A stretch of DNA of 64,000 bases from Rhodovastum atsumiense (GTDB lineage Bacteria > Pseudomonadota > Alphaproteobacteria > Acetobacterales > Acetobacteraceae): contig NZ_OW485601.1 in assembly GCF_937425535.1 (NCBI RefSeq), positions 2,649,501-2,713,500 on the forward strand. The letters run 5' to 3'. The notes beneath the pieces are model-generated. The model searched no databases, was not told the origin of the DNA, and saw nothing but the letters and a program-made list of their open reading frames with translations. Positions 10,362-19,743 of the stretch are shown here, piece by piece. Every line of letters begins with the position of its first letter. The first letter of the stretch is position 1. A program made the translations under genes and the position numbers.

Positions 10362-11597
10362 TCAGCCGGAGGGGGGCAAGGCGGTTCCGGGCAGCACGCC
10401 CTCGCGCTTCGGTTCCTGCCAGAGGGAGTCCCGCGACACACGAGCCGGACCGGCCTGGTCTCCCGGCGGGGGCACCAGCCAGCGCAGCGCGTGCGCGAGG
10501 GCGGCGGTGCCGTCCTGCGCGAACCAGTGCCCGTGCGCGAAGATGACGCGGTCCGGCCGCAGCTCCAGCAGGCGTGCCGCGGCCTTTGCCGCCGCCCGGC
10601 GCCGCAGCCTGACCACGGCGCGCAGATAGGGCGGTGGCATGGCGTCGGGCGCCACCATCCCGGCCCAGCGCAGCAGCGGCCGCAGCAGCGCCGGCAGTTT
10701 CGCCGCCTCCAGGCTCAGCACCAGATCCGTGAGCACCAGCGTGCGCGAAGGGCGGTGGAACAGCGCGACTTCGTGGAAGCCCAGCCCGCCCGGCACTGTC
10801 AGGGTCTCAATGGTGTCGCCCCAGGCCGGCGGCGCCGTCGCGCCGATGTCGTGATCGAGCCGTACGCCACTGCGGCGCACCTGGGCGCGGTCGCGCAGCC
10901 GCGGTGCGGCCCAGGTGGTCGCGTCCGGGCAGGCGCGCTGCCAGTCCCGCAGGAAGGTCCAGTGCCCGCTATTGGGCGCGACGAGGTGACGGATGCGGCC
11001 CAGCCGCTCCAGCCGTTCCCGCAGCCGGTCGCTGAACCGCGTTGGCGCATGCAGCAGCAGGTCGCCGTTATCCAGCCGGATGACGGTCATGCGGACCGGC
11101 AGCACCCGGCCCATGGCCCCGGGCAGCAGGCTGTCGACGATGAAGACCTCGCCACTGACCTGCTTGGGCAGGTCGAGCGGCGGGTAGCCCACCTTGCCGG
11201 GGGACACCGCGTCGGCCCCCAGCAGCCGCGCCAGCCACCCGGATTTCGACCCCGGACCGCTGACCGGGGTGGTGTCGCTGAACGCGACCACCGCCAGTTC
11301 CGCCAGCCCGGCGCCGATCAGCAGGGCGCGCTCGCGGGGGGGCTGGCCTCGCAGCAGCAGGCCGGCGCCGCACAACGCCCCCGCGCCGAGCGCGTCGAGC
11401 GCGAGATGCCGGCGCATGCTCAGGCCGGGCCGGAGGCCGGCCTCGTAGTCGGTCACGAGGGCGTAGCTCGCATGGTAGGTGCCCGCCGCCCCTAGCACCG
11501 TCCGCACCGGTGGGCTCAAGGCGCGCCATGCGGACAGCCCGCCGAACAGCGCGGCCACGGAATAGTCGATCACGCCATGCAGCCGGGTCGGGATCAT
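10362..11597 (-). CDS. Membrane domain fused to DUF4336 (metallo-beta-lactamase-like)
   Basis: A 411-residue protein in two parts. Residues 1 to about 115 are hydrophobic, with three or four spans, and open THLHGVIDY-like (TRLHGVIDYSVAALFGG); stand-alone proteins of this type are small SPW-like membrane proteins. Residues 140-395 match DUF4336, a relative of the metallo-beta-lactamase fold, including LVAPNSGHWTFLRDW, LVLTDLVL and IFAHGHW. The usual HxHxDH zinc motif is not apparent, so hydrolase activity is doubtful. GAGG about 9 nt upstream supports the ATG at 11597. The fusion suggests a membrane-tethered domain of unknown role. Confidence 0.82.
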   Translation of the reverse strand: MIPTRLHGVIDYSVAALFGGLSAWRALSPPVRTVLGAAGTYHASYALVTDYEAGLRPGLSMRRHLALDALGAGALCGAGLLLRGQPPRERALLIGAGLAELAVVAFSDTTPVSGPGSKSGWLARLLGADAVSPGKVGYPPLDLPKQVSGEVFIVDSLLPGAMGRVLPVRMTVIRLDNGDLLLHAPTRFSDRLRERLERLGRIRHLVAPNSGHWTFLRDWQRACPDATTWAAPRLRDRAQVRRSGVRLDHDIGATAPPAWGDTIETLTVPGGLGFHEVALFHRPSRTLVLTDLVLSLEAAKLPALLRPLLRWAGMVAPDAMPPPYLRAVVRLRRRAAAKAAARLLELRPDRVIFAHGHWFAQDGTAALAHALRWLVPPPGDQAGPARVSRDSLWQEPKREGVLPGTALPPSG

Positions 11598-11666
11598 CGT
11601 CTGCTGCCTCGGTTCCGGGACTGCCGAGGCAACGGCGCAGCGGCGGGAGGGATCCAGGGAGGCGCG

Positions 11667-13250
11667 TCACAAAGGCAGGCTGCCCTGCCGCGTCTTGCGC
11701 CCGCCTTCCGCCGTCACCTTCGCATCACCGTCGGCGAAGTGCAGCCGCAGCTCCGTCCCCGGCTTCACCGTAACGGCCGAGGTCACCGGCGTTCCCTTGC
11801 GGTCGAACACCAGCGCGTAGCCGCGTGCCAGCACCGCCTCGGGCGAGACCGCTTCCAGCCGCCCCGCCACCCCGTCCAGCCGTGAGCGCATCTCGCGCAG
11901 GCTGGCACGGATCGACGCCACGCTCAGCCGGGGCATCACCCGTGCCCCTGCCTGCTGGCGCTGCGCGGTGCTGTGCTGCAGCCCCGCCCGCAGCCGCTGC
12001 CCGAGCAGCGCCACCGCGCCCTGCCGCGCCTCGGTGATCTGTTTCGGCGGCGGCAAGTGCCGTTCCACATCGACCAGCGCCGCGCGCCGCCCCGCCACCA
12101 GTGCCGGCAGCGCCACCAGCAACCGCCGGCCGCGTTCCTCCAGCGCGGCGCGCCGTTCCCGCAGCATCGCCGCCAGATCGGGCAGCCGCGCGGCGCTGCG
12201 GTCCAGCCCCGCGCGCCGCGCCGCCAGGAAGTTCGGCAGCGCCAGTCCCAGCCGCACCGCGCGGTCGTCCAGCCGTTGCCGCGCCACCCCCACCAGCGAG
12301 GGCAGGTCCGGCAGGCCGCGCTCGGCCCGCTGCAGCCGCAGCCGGCGCTCCTGCGCCAGCCGGTTCAGCGCCCCGGTCAGCCGCGCCGCCTTCTGCGCCA
12401 GATCGGCCGCCAGTTCGGTGCGCGAGGGCACCGCCAGCTCGGCCGCCGCGGTCGGGGTGGGGGCGCGCCGGTCGGAGGCGAAGTCGATCAGCGTGGTGTC
12501 GGTCTCGTGTCCCACCGCCGAGATCAGCGGGATGCGGCATTCCGCCGCGGCACGCACCACCACTTCCTCGTTGAAGGCCATCAGGTCTTCCAGGCTGCCA
12601 CCGCCGCGCGCCACGATCAGCACGTCCGGCCGCGGCACCGTGCCGCCCTCGGGCAGCGCGTCGAAGCCGCGGATGGCGGCGGCGATCTGCGCCGCCGCGC
12701 CCTCGCCCTGCACCGGCACCGGCCAGAGCAGGATCGGGCGCGGGAAGCGGCGCAGGATGGTGGTGCGGATGTCCTGGATCACAGCGCCGCGCTCGCTGGT
12801 CACCACCCCCACCACGCGGGGCAGCAGCGGGATCGGCTGCTTGCGCTCCGGCGCGAACAGCCCTTCCTCGGCCAGCCGCTGCCGCAGCATCTCGATGCGG
12901 GCGAGCAGCGCGCCGGCGCCGGCGTATTCCATCCGCTCAATGATGAGCTGGTAGGTGGACCGTTCCCCATAGGCGGTGATGCGGCCCTGCGCGATCACCT
13001 CCACCCCGTTCTCGGGGTCCAGCCCGAGCCGCGGCACCGAGGATTTCCAGACCACGGCGGCGATCTTGCCGCCCTCGTCCTTCAGGGAGAGATAGATGTG
13101 CCCCGAGGGATAGCGCTTCAGCTCGGTGATCTCGCCGCGCACCCGCACGCGGCCGAACGCCCCTTCCAGGGTGCGCTTCACCGCCCCGGAGATCTCCGAG
13201 ACGCTGTATTCCGGGATGTTGCCGGCCGGCAGGAGTCGCGTTTCGCCCAT
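11667..13250 (-). CDS. xseA: Exodeoxyribonuclease VII large subunit
   Basis: Catalytic subunit of ExoVII, which degrades single-stranded DNA from both ends together with several copies of XseB. Its 527 residues include an N-terminal OB fold ([19 protein letters not shown]), the nuclease core with [19 protein letters not shown] and [13 protein letters not shown], and a long arginine- and alanine-rich helical region (about residues 280-440) that forms the coiled stalk in this family. It starts 47 bp from divergent purD; xseA next to purD is common in alphaproteobacteria. No xseB is in the window. Confidence 0.94.
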   Translation of the reverse strand: MGETRLLPAGNIPEYSVSEISGAVKRTLEGAFGRVRVRGEITELKRYPSGHIYLSLKDEGGKIAAVVWKSSVPRLGLDPENGVEVIAQGRITAYGERSTYQLIIERMEYAGAGALLARIEMLRQRLAEEGLFAPERKQPIPLLPRVVGVVTSERGAVIQDIRTTILRRFPRPILLWPVPVQGEGAAAQIAAAIRGFDALPEGGTVPRPDVLIVARGGGSLEDLMAFNEEVVVRAAAECRIPLISAVGHETDTTLIDFASDRRAPTPTAAAELAVPSRTELAADLAQKAARLTGALNRLAQERRLRLQRAERGLPDLPSLVGVARQRLDDRAVRLGLALPNFLAARRAGLDRSAARLPDLAAMLRERRAALEERGRRLLVALPALVAGRRAALVDVERHLPPPKQITEARQGAVALLGQRLRAGLQHSTAQRQQAGARVMPRLSVASIRASLREMRSRLDGVAGRLEAVSPEAVLARGYALVFDRKGTPVTSAVTVKPGTELRLHFADGDAKVTAEGGRKTRQGSLPL

Positions 13251-13297
13251 CGGGGCACCCTATGCTAGACGCCCGCCCAACTGAAGGAGGCTGCGGG

Positions 13298-14569
13298 ATG
13301 CGCGTGCTGGTGGTTGGATCGGGCGGGCGGGAACATGCGCTCTGCTGGGCGCTGGCCGGCAGTCCGCTGCTGACGAAGCTGTGGTGCGCGCCCGGCAATG
13401 CCGGCACCGCCGAGTTCGCCGAGAACGTCCCGATCGGCGTGCTCGACATCGCCGCCCTGGTGCGATTCGCCAAAGAGCAGCAGGTCGATCTCGTGGTGCC
13501 TGGCCCGGAAGCGCCGCTGGTGGCCGGGCTTGCCGACGCGCTCGGCCTGGAAGGCATCGCCTGCTGTGGCCCCTCGGCCGCCGCCGCCCGCATCGAGGGC
13601 AGCAAGAGCTTCACCAAGGAGCTCTGCGACGCCGCCGCCATCCCGACGGCGCTGTGGGAGCGCTTCGACGACGCCGAGGCCGCCCGCGCCTTCGTGCGGC
13701 TGCGCGGCGCGCCGATCGTGGTGAAGGCCGACGGGCTCGCCGCCGGCAAGGGCGTGGTGGTGGCGGCAAGCGTGGCCGAGGCCGAAGCCGCCATCGCCGC
13801 CTTCATGGAGGAAGGCTCGCTGGGCGAGGCCGGCCGCTCGGTGGTGATCGAGGAATGCCTGGTCGGCGAGGAGGTCAGCCTGTTCGCCCTGTGCGACGGT
13901 ACCCACGCGATTCCGCTCGGCGCGGCGCAGGACCACAAGCGGGTGGGGGATGGCGATACCGGCCCCAATACCGGCGGCATGGGCGCCTATTCACCGCCGC
14001 CCGCGCTGCCGCCGGCGCTGGAAGCGGCGGCGATGGAACGCATCATCCGCCCCGCGCTGGCCGAACTCGCCGCCCAGGGCACGCCGTTCCGTGGCATCCT
14101 GTTCGCCGGGCTGATGCTCACCGCCGACGGGCCCAAGCTGATCGAGTTCAACGCCCGCTTCGGCGATCCGGAATGCCAGACCCTGCTGCTGCGGCTGAAA
14201 TCGGACCTGCTGGCGGCGCTGCAGGCCGCCTGTGACGGGGAACTCGCCGATTTCGACCTGCGCTGGCACGACCAGGCCGCGATCGCAGTGGTGATGGCCG
14301 CGCGCGGCTATCCCGGCGAGCCGGTGAAGGGCACCGAGATCCGGGGCATCGAGCGCGCCGCCGCGGTGCCGGGGGTGCGGGTGTTCCACGCCGGTACGCA
14401 GCGCCTGGACGGCAAGCTGGTCGCCAGCGGCGGGCGGGTGCTGACGATCTGCGCCACCGGGGCGGATCTGCGGGCGGCGCGCGATGCGGCGTACGAAGCG
14501 GTGGCGGCGCTCGACTGGCCGGAAGGGTTCTGCCGGCGCGACATCGGCTGGCGCGCGCTGCCGGCCTGA
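13298..14569 (+). CDS. purD: Phosphoribosylamine--glycine ligase
   Basis: GAR synthetase, second step of purine synthesis: joins phosphoribosylamine and glycine with ATP. The 423 residues are full length. The N-domain opens [15 protein letters not shown], and the ATP-grasp part shows [25 protein letters not shown] and [12 protein letters not shown]. The ATG at 13298 is chosen because a strong AAGGAGG is at 13284-13290; an in-frame start at 13262 has none. Divergent from xseA and convergent with pstS, whose stop lies only 5 bp away, so neither has room for a separate terminator. Confidence 0.96.
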   Translation: MRVLVVGSGGREHALCWALAGSPLLTKLWCAPGNAGTAEFAENVPIGVLDIAALVRFAKEQQVDLVVPGPEAPLVAGLADALGLEGIACCGPSAAAARIEGSKSFTKELCDAAAIPTALWERFDDAEAARAFVRLRGAPIVVKADGLAAGKGVVVAASVAEAEAAIAAFMEEGSLGEAGRSVVIEECLVGEEVSLFALCDGTHAIPLGAAQDHKRVGDGDTGPNTGGMGAYSPPPALPPALEAAAMERIIRPALAELAAQGTPFRGILFAGLMLTADGPKLIEFNARFGDPECQTLLLRLKSDLLAALQAACDGELADFDLRWHDQAAIAVVMAARGYPGEPVKGTEIRGIERAAAVPGVRVFHAGTQRLDGKLVASGGRVLTICATGADLRAARDAAYEAVAALDWPEGFCRRDIGWRALPA

Positions 14570-14574
14570 TTGAC

Positions 14575-15609
14575 CTATTGGTACAGCGGTGTGCCGTCTT
14601 CGGCGCGCAGCTCGGCGCGCCAGGCGGTGCGCACCGCGTCCTGCACCGCCGCGGGCAGGGCGATGTAGTCCAGGTCGCGTGCCGACTCGCCGCCGCTGCG
14701 CCAGGCGAAGTCGAAGAATTTCAGCACCTCCGCAACGCGGGTGGGGTTGCGCGGGGATTTCGGCACCAGCACGAAGGTGGGGGACACGATCGGCCAGGAC
14801 GCCGCGCCGGCGGTGTCGATCAGGTTCACCGCGAGCCCCGGGGCATGCGCCCAGTCGGCGGCGTCGGCGGCCGCGGTGAAGCTCCGGGGGGTGGGCGCGA
14901 CGAAAGCCCCGGCCTTGTTGCGCAGTTGCGTGGTCGTCAGTTGGCCGCGGGCCGCGTAGGCGTGCTCCACGTAGCCGATGCTGCCCCGCACCAGCTTGAC
15001 GGTGGCGGCCGCCCCGTCATTGCCGCGCGCGCCGTGGCCGGCCACCCAGCGCACACTGGTGCTGGCCCCCACCCGGGTCTTCCAGTCCGGCGAAACCGCC
15101 GACAGGTAGGAGGTGAACACGAAGGTCGTGCCCGAGCCGTCGGCGCGGTACACCGGCGCGATCGCAAGGTTGGGCAACGTCAGATCCGGATTGAGCCGGG
15201 CGAGTTGCGGATCGTTCCACTTGGTGACCTTGCCGAGATAGATCGCCGCCAGCAACTCGCCGGTCAGCTTCACCTGGTTCGCCGCGATGCCGGGCAGGTT
15301 GATCACCGGCACCACCGCCCCGATCACGGTCGGGAACTGCAGCAGGTTGTTGGTCGCGAGCGCCTCCGGGTCCATCGGCGCGTCGGAGGCGCCGAAATCG
15401 ACCGTGCCGTTGAGCGTCTGGTTCTGCCCGCCGCCCGAGCCGATCGCCTGGTAGTTGAGCTCGATGCCGGTGGCCGCCCTGGCGGCCTCGCCCCACTTGG
15501 CATAAATCGGGGCCGGGAAGGTGCCGCCCGCTCCGGTGATGGGCTGGGCCTGGGCAACAGGCACCAGACCGGCCATGACCATGGCCAGCACCGCGACGAC
15601 ACGCTTCAT
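14575..15609 (-). CDS. pstS: Phosphate-binding protein of the Pst transporter
   Basis: Periplasmic phosphate receptor of 344 residues. The ATG at 15609 has GGAGGGA directly upstream and begins a Sec signal ending in AQAQ; a longer frame to 15783 is not supported. The mature protein shows the family's phosphate-site segments: ITGAGGTFPAPIY, AIGSGGGQNQTL, VDFGASDAP and YRADGSGTTFVF. No pstCAB, phoU or phoB gene is adjacent, so this is either a solitary copy or separated from its transporter. I looked for a Pho box in 15610-15801 and saw only weak half-matches. Confidence 0.92.
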   Translation of the reverse strand: MKRVVAVLAMVMAGLVPVAQAQPITGAGGTFPAPIYAKWGEAARAATGIELNYQAIGSGGGQNQTLNGTVDFGASDAPMDPEALATNNLLQFPTVIGAVVPVINLPGIAANQVKLTGELLAAIYLGKVTKWNDPQLARLNPDLTLPNLAIAPVYRADGSGTTFVFTSYLSAVSPDWKTRVGASTSVRWVAGHGARGNDGAAATVKLVRGSIGYVEHAYAARGQLTTTQLRNKAGAFVAPTPRSFTAAADAADWAHAPGLAVNLIDTAGAASWPIVSPTFVLVPKSPRNPTRVAEVLKFFDFAWRSGGESARDLDYIALPAAVQDAVRTAWRAELRAEDGTPLYQ

Positions 15610-15801
15610 AATCCCTCCATCCGCGACGGCGACCCCGACGAGCAGCGGTTCCCGTTCTGGAGAGACTGCGACCGACAGGCTGTCTTGAAGCCGTAACTTA
15701 GGAGCGCCCGGCCCTGGCGCCAAGACGACCGGCCTGCACGGATCGGAGAGTCCGCGGGCACCCCAGCGCCGCGATTTCGGCATACATGTGTAACTGAGAA
15801 C

Positions 15802-16263
15802 TCACCCGGTCCGTAGGCCCTGGAAGAAATCCCGTAGCAGCGCGGCCGCCTCGCGCTCCCGCACCCCCCCGATCACGTCGGGTCGGTGCAGGCATCCCGG
15901 AGCGGCGAAGATCCTTGGGCCATGCTCCACCCCGCCGCCCTTGGGGTCGTAGGCGCCGAACACCACCCGCCGCACCCGGAACATCGCCGCCGCGGCGGCG
16001 CAGAGCGGGCAGGGCTCCAGCGTCACCACCAGGTCGCAATCCGGCAGCCGGGGTTCCCCCCGCGCCGCCGCCGCCGCCCGCAGCGCCAGCAACTCCGCAT
16101 GCGCGGTCGGGTCGGCCAGTTCCTCGGTGCGGTTGCCCGCCCGCGCCAGCACCGCCCCGTCCGGGCCGATCACCACCGCCCCCACCGGCACCTCGGCGCG
16201 CGCGGCGGCGGCGCGGGCTTCCCGCAAGGCCAGCTCCATCGGACTCGCTTCGGTCGGATGCAT
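15802..16263 (-). CDS. tadA: tRNA-specific adenosine deaminase / nucleoside deaminase
   Basis: Zinc deaminase of 153 residues, probably TadA, which converts A34 to inosine in tRNA-Arg(ACG). It shows the HAE zinc/proton-shuttle motif (TAHAELLAL) and the second zinc site PCPLC. The segment after it is CAAAAAM rather than the usual CAGA, a mild departure. VPVGAVVI is the typical N-terminal block. The ATG at 16263 or one at 16239 could be used; neither has a clear ribosome site, and the frame continues open to 16344. It lies head to head with the amidotransferase-rluB-rsmD run, starting 46 bp away. This tadA/rluB/rsmD neighbourhood supports the tRNA role. Confidence 0.85.
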   Translation of the reverse strand: MHPTEASPMELALREARAAAARAEVPVGAVVIGPDGAVLARAGNRTEELADPTAHAELLALRAAAAARGEPRLPDCDLVVTLEPCPLCAAAAAMFRVRRVVFGAYDPKGGGVEHGPRIFAAPGCLHRPDVIGGVREREAAALLRDFFQGLRTG

Positions 16264-16309
16264 GCGCGGTTCTTGCCCGCAATCACCGCCGAAGGCTAGC
16301 AAGGGCGTC

Positions 16310-17025
16310 ATGACCACGCACCGCAGGCCCCGGGTGGGCGTCACGCTGGATTCCGAGCAGCCAGGCAGCTACTCGAAATATCCCTGGTACGCGCTTCGTA
16401 CGAACTACACCGACGTGATCGCCGGCGCGGGCGGCCTGCCGCTGGCCTTGCCGCATCTCCCCGCGCTCGCGGGCGACCTGCTCGATACGATCGACGCCCT
16501 GGTGGTCACCGGCGGCGCCTTCGACGTCGACCCCGCCCTGTACGGGGAAGCCGACCGGCACGCCACCGTCATCCTCAAGGAAGGCCGCACCGCCACGGAA
16601 CTGGCGCTGGTGCGCGGCGCGCTCGATCGCGGCATGCCGGTGCTGGGCATCTGCGGCGGCCAGCAATTGCTGGCGGTGGCGCTCGGCGGCACGCTGATCC
16701 AGCACATCCCCGACGCGGTGCCCGGCGCCCTGGCGCACGAGCAGCCCAATCCCCGCCATGAACCCGGCCACGAGGTCGCCATCCTGCCGGGCACGTTGCT
16801 GCATCGCATCGTCGGCGCCGCCAGCATGCAGGTGAATTCGTCCCACCACCAGGCCGTACGCAGCCCGGGGCCGCACGCCGTGATCGATGCCACCGCCCCC
16901 GACGGCATCATCGAAGGCATCGAGGATCCGCGTTTCCGCTTCTGCCTCGGCGTGCAGTGGCACCCGGAATACCTGATCGATCCCGGCGACCGCCGTATCT
17001 TCGACGCCCTGCTCGGCGCCGCCGC

Positions 17026-17029
<4 letters not shown>
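16310..17029 (+). CDS. Class I glutamine amidotransferase-like / gamma-glutamyl hydrolase (peptidase C26, PuuD-like)
   Basis: A 239-residue GATase1-fold protein. The nucleophile cysteine is in GICGGQQLL (about residue 113), and the catalytic His-Glu pair is in VQWHPE near residue 220. The early VVTGGAFDVDP segment is typical of the PuuD / gamma-glutamyl-GABA hydrolase group. Members cleave gamma-glutamyl amides; the partner or substrate here is unknown. The ATG at 16310 is preferred by homology; the frame is open further upstream over tadA. Its stop overlaps the rluB start (ATGA), so it is co-translated with two RNA-modification genes, an odd combination. Confidence 0.85.
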
Positions 17030-17771
<742 letters not shown>

Positions 17772-17775
<4 letters not shown>

Positions 17776-18326
17776 GGATCATCTCCGGCGCCTTCCGCGG
17801 ACGCGGCCTCGTCGCCCCGCAGGGCGCCGTGACCCGTCCCACTGCCGACCGTGTCCGCCAGGCCCTGTTCGACATGCTGATGCATGCGCCCTGGGCCGGG
17901 CGTGACGCCCTGGTCGGCCGGCCTGTTCTGGATGCCTTCGCCGGCTCCGGCGCACTCGGCCTGGAGGCGCTGTCGCGCGGCGCCAGCCATGCCACCTTCC
18001 TCGACCGCGACCGGGCCGCCATCGCCGCGCTGCGCGCCAATGTTGCCGGCTTCCACGCCGAGGATCGCGCCACGATCCTGCTCGCAGACGCGACCCGCCC
18101 GCCGCCCGGCACGCCCTGCGCCCTGGTCTTCCTGGATCCGCCCTATCACCAGTCTTTGGTGCCGCAGGCCGTCGCGGCCCTGCGCCGCGCCGGCTGGATC
18201 GCCGGCGACACGCTGCTGGTGGCGGAAACCGGCCGCGACGAGGACCTGCCGCTGAGCGGGGAGCCCCTGGCTGAGCGTATCCACGGGGCGGCCCGCCTCA
18301 GCATCTGGCGCGCCGCCGGGGAATGA
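17772..18326 (+). CDS. rsmD: 16S rRNA (guanine(966)-N2)-methyltransferase
   Basis: SAM-dependent methyltransferase of 184 residues that methylates G966 of 16S rRNA. The N-terminus MRIISGAFRGRGL and the segment TRPTADRVRQALFDML are family hallmarks. The SAM motif is DAFAGSGALGLEALSRGA and the catalytic N-methyltransferase motif is FLDPPYH. It is coupled to rluB by a 4-nt overlap and ends a three-gene run. A repeat region with two hairpins follows before the convergent thrE genes. Confidence 0.93.
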
Positions 18327-18327
18327 G

Positions 18328-18424
18328 ATGTGGGGCGGACGCAGTCCGCCAACGCAAGGCGATCACCTCGCGGATGGGTGCGATGGCGGATTGCGCTTCG
18401 CTTATCCGCCCTACGGTTTTCTGC
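18328..18424. repeat. GC hairpin repeat between convergent genes
   Basis: Two perfect inverted repeats: 18334-18340/18344-18350 (GGCGGAC, 3-nt loop) and 18385-18391/18404-18410 (GGCGGAT, with an inner GCG/CGC pair). The second unit, reading GGCGGATTGCGCTTCGCT and then ATCCGCC followed by CTACG, resembles a hairpin repeat seen in many proteobacterial genomes near gene ends. It fills the 112-bp gap between rsmD and the convergent thrE pair and could serve as a transcription end for both. Confidence 0.6.
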
Positions 18425-18438
18425 CACGCAGCGCCCGG

Positions 18439-18909
18439 TCAGAACTCGCGGCGGCGGAGGATGTGCAGGGGGATGGCGATCCCGGCGCCGATCCCGGCCA
18501 GGGTGAACACCACGCGCAGCATGGACGCCAGGGTCGCGACGACGGTCGGTCCTTCCGGGGCGCCCTGCGGCGCGGTCAGCGCGAACAACCCGAGCAGGGC
18601 CTGGGCGAAGAACGCGCCCGGCACCATGGGAATGCAGCCGGCCACCGCCACCGCGCTCGCGCTGGGGCCGCGGTCCTGGCGCAGCAGCGCCACGGCGGCA
18701 ACCGTCACCGTGCTGGCCGCGGTGAAGGAAGCGGCTTCCAGGCTCCAGCCCACCTGCAGCCCGAGCGTGCGCACCGCCAGCGCGGCAGCGCCGCTCGCCG
18801 CGCACCAGGCCAGCGAGACCGGCCGGAAATTGAACAGCACCCCGAAACCCGCCGCGGCAATCGCGCCGAAGGCGGCCTGATGCAGCACGTAAACCAGGGT
18901 CGCGGTCAT
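18439..18909 (-). CDS. Threonine/serine exporter, small membrane subunit (ThrE/DUF3815 half)
   Basis: Integral membrane protein of 156 residues with about five spans, matching the C-terminal half of ThrE exporters (DUF3815, ThrE_2). In Corynebacterium ThrE is a single chain; here, as in many proteobacteria, it is split. The ATG overlaps the stop of the large subunit as ATGA at 18906-18909. Conserved glycine/proline-rich spans are visible (AGCIPMVPGAFFAQAL). Both halves probably assemble into one exporter for threonine and serine. Confidence 0.85.
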   Translation of the reverse strand: MTATLVYVLHQAAFGAIAAAGFGVLFNFRPVSLAWCAASGAAALAVRTLGLQVGWSLEAASFTAASTVTVAAVALLRQDRGPSASAVAVAGCIPMVPGAFFAQALLGLFALTAPQGAPEGPTVVATLASMLRVVFTLAGIGAGIAIPLHILRRREF

Positions 18910-19700
18910 GCCGCGACCCCCAGCAGGATGCGGGCGAACCAGATGCCGGTGGCCACGAAAGCCATCACCATCAGCACCGAGACCGCGCGGGCGCTGCCGA
19001 GCGTCGGATAGCCGTCCATGACGTCGGCCTGGGCGTTGGTCGCCGCGACCCCGGGCACCAGCAGCAGGGTAGAGGCGAACATCGCCAGGTCGACGGTGGC
19101 GCTGCCCGCCAGCTTCGCGCCCAACCCGCCCAGGCAGGCGGTCAGCAGCGAGATGGCCGTCGCCACCACGAACATGTTGGTGCCGGCGCCGAGCAGCAGG
19201 TGCCGCACGTACTGGCCGATGCCGCCGGCCAGCAGCACCGGCAGGAAGCTGTGCGCGTCCGCCCCCAGCAGCCGGCTGAAGCCGGCGCAGGCCAGGCCCA
19301 CCGCCACCGCCACCATCCAGGCGGGGTAATGCGGCGTGTGCCGCAGCAGCGCGTCGAGCCTTGCCTCGATCTCGGGCACCGTCTGGCCGCGGCGCAGCGC
19401 GTCGGTCACCAGGTGGCGCACGCCGTCGTTCAGCCGCTGGTTCACGCCGTGGCGGTCCACCGTGATCATGCGGGTGATGGTGTTGCCGCCGCTGCCGAGG
19501 GTGATGCTGATCGAGGCATAGCCGACCCGCAGCCCCAGCAGCTTCACCCCGAGCCCGTCCGCCAGCATCGCCCCCCATTCATGCACCACCGCCGCGCGGC
19601 TGCCGGATTGCATCAGCACCTTGGCGCAGCGCAGCCAGAGCAGCGCGATCTGCTCGAGGTCGCGATGTCGCAAGGGATCGTAACGGGGCGTGTCGGGCAT
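18906..19700 (-). CDS. Threonine/serine exporter, large subunit (ThrE/DUF1212 half)
   Basis: A 264-residue protein with a soluble N-terminal part (about residues 1-110), including SGSRAAVVHEW and ITLGSGGNTITRMI, and then about five membrane spans. It matches the DUF1212/ThrE_1 half of threonine/serine exporters, in which the N-terminal region contains a hydrolase-like element. AGGA just before the ATG at 19700 fixes the start; the frame is open to 19808 without a ribosome site. It precedes the small subunit with a 4-nt overlap and follows mutL by 43 bp on the same strand. Confidence 0.87.
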   Translation of the reverse strand: MPDTPRYDPLRHRDLEQIALLWLRCAKVLMQSGSRAAVVHEWGAMLADGLGVKLLGLRVGYASISITLGSGGNTITRMITVDRHGVNQRLNDGVRHLVTDALRRGQTVPEIEARLDALLRHTPHYPAWMVAVAVGLACAGFSRLLGADAHSFLPVLLAGGIGQYVRHLLLGAGTNMFVVATAISLLTACLGGLGAKLAGSATVDLAMFASTLLLVPGVAATNAQADVMDGYPTLGSARAVSVLMVMAFVATGIWFARILLGVAA

Positions 19701-19743
19701 CTGGTCCTGTGGGGCAGGGAGGAGAGGGGGGAGGGGCGGCCGG

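Noticed and set aside
15640-15700. Possible Pho box upstream of pstS
   Set aside because: Only one arm resembles CTGTCAT on either strand and the second repeat at the required spacing has about half the bases; too weak to list.
18906-19700. ThrE halves as a frameshifted single gene
   Set aside because: The halves overlap by a clean ATGA and the two-gene form is common in proteobacteria, so this is a normal split and not a mutation.
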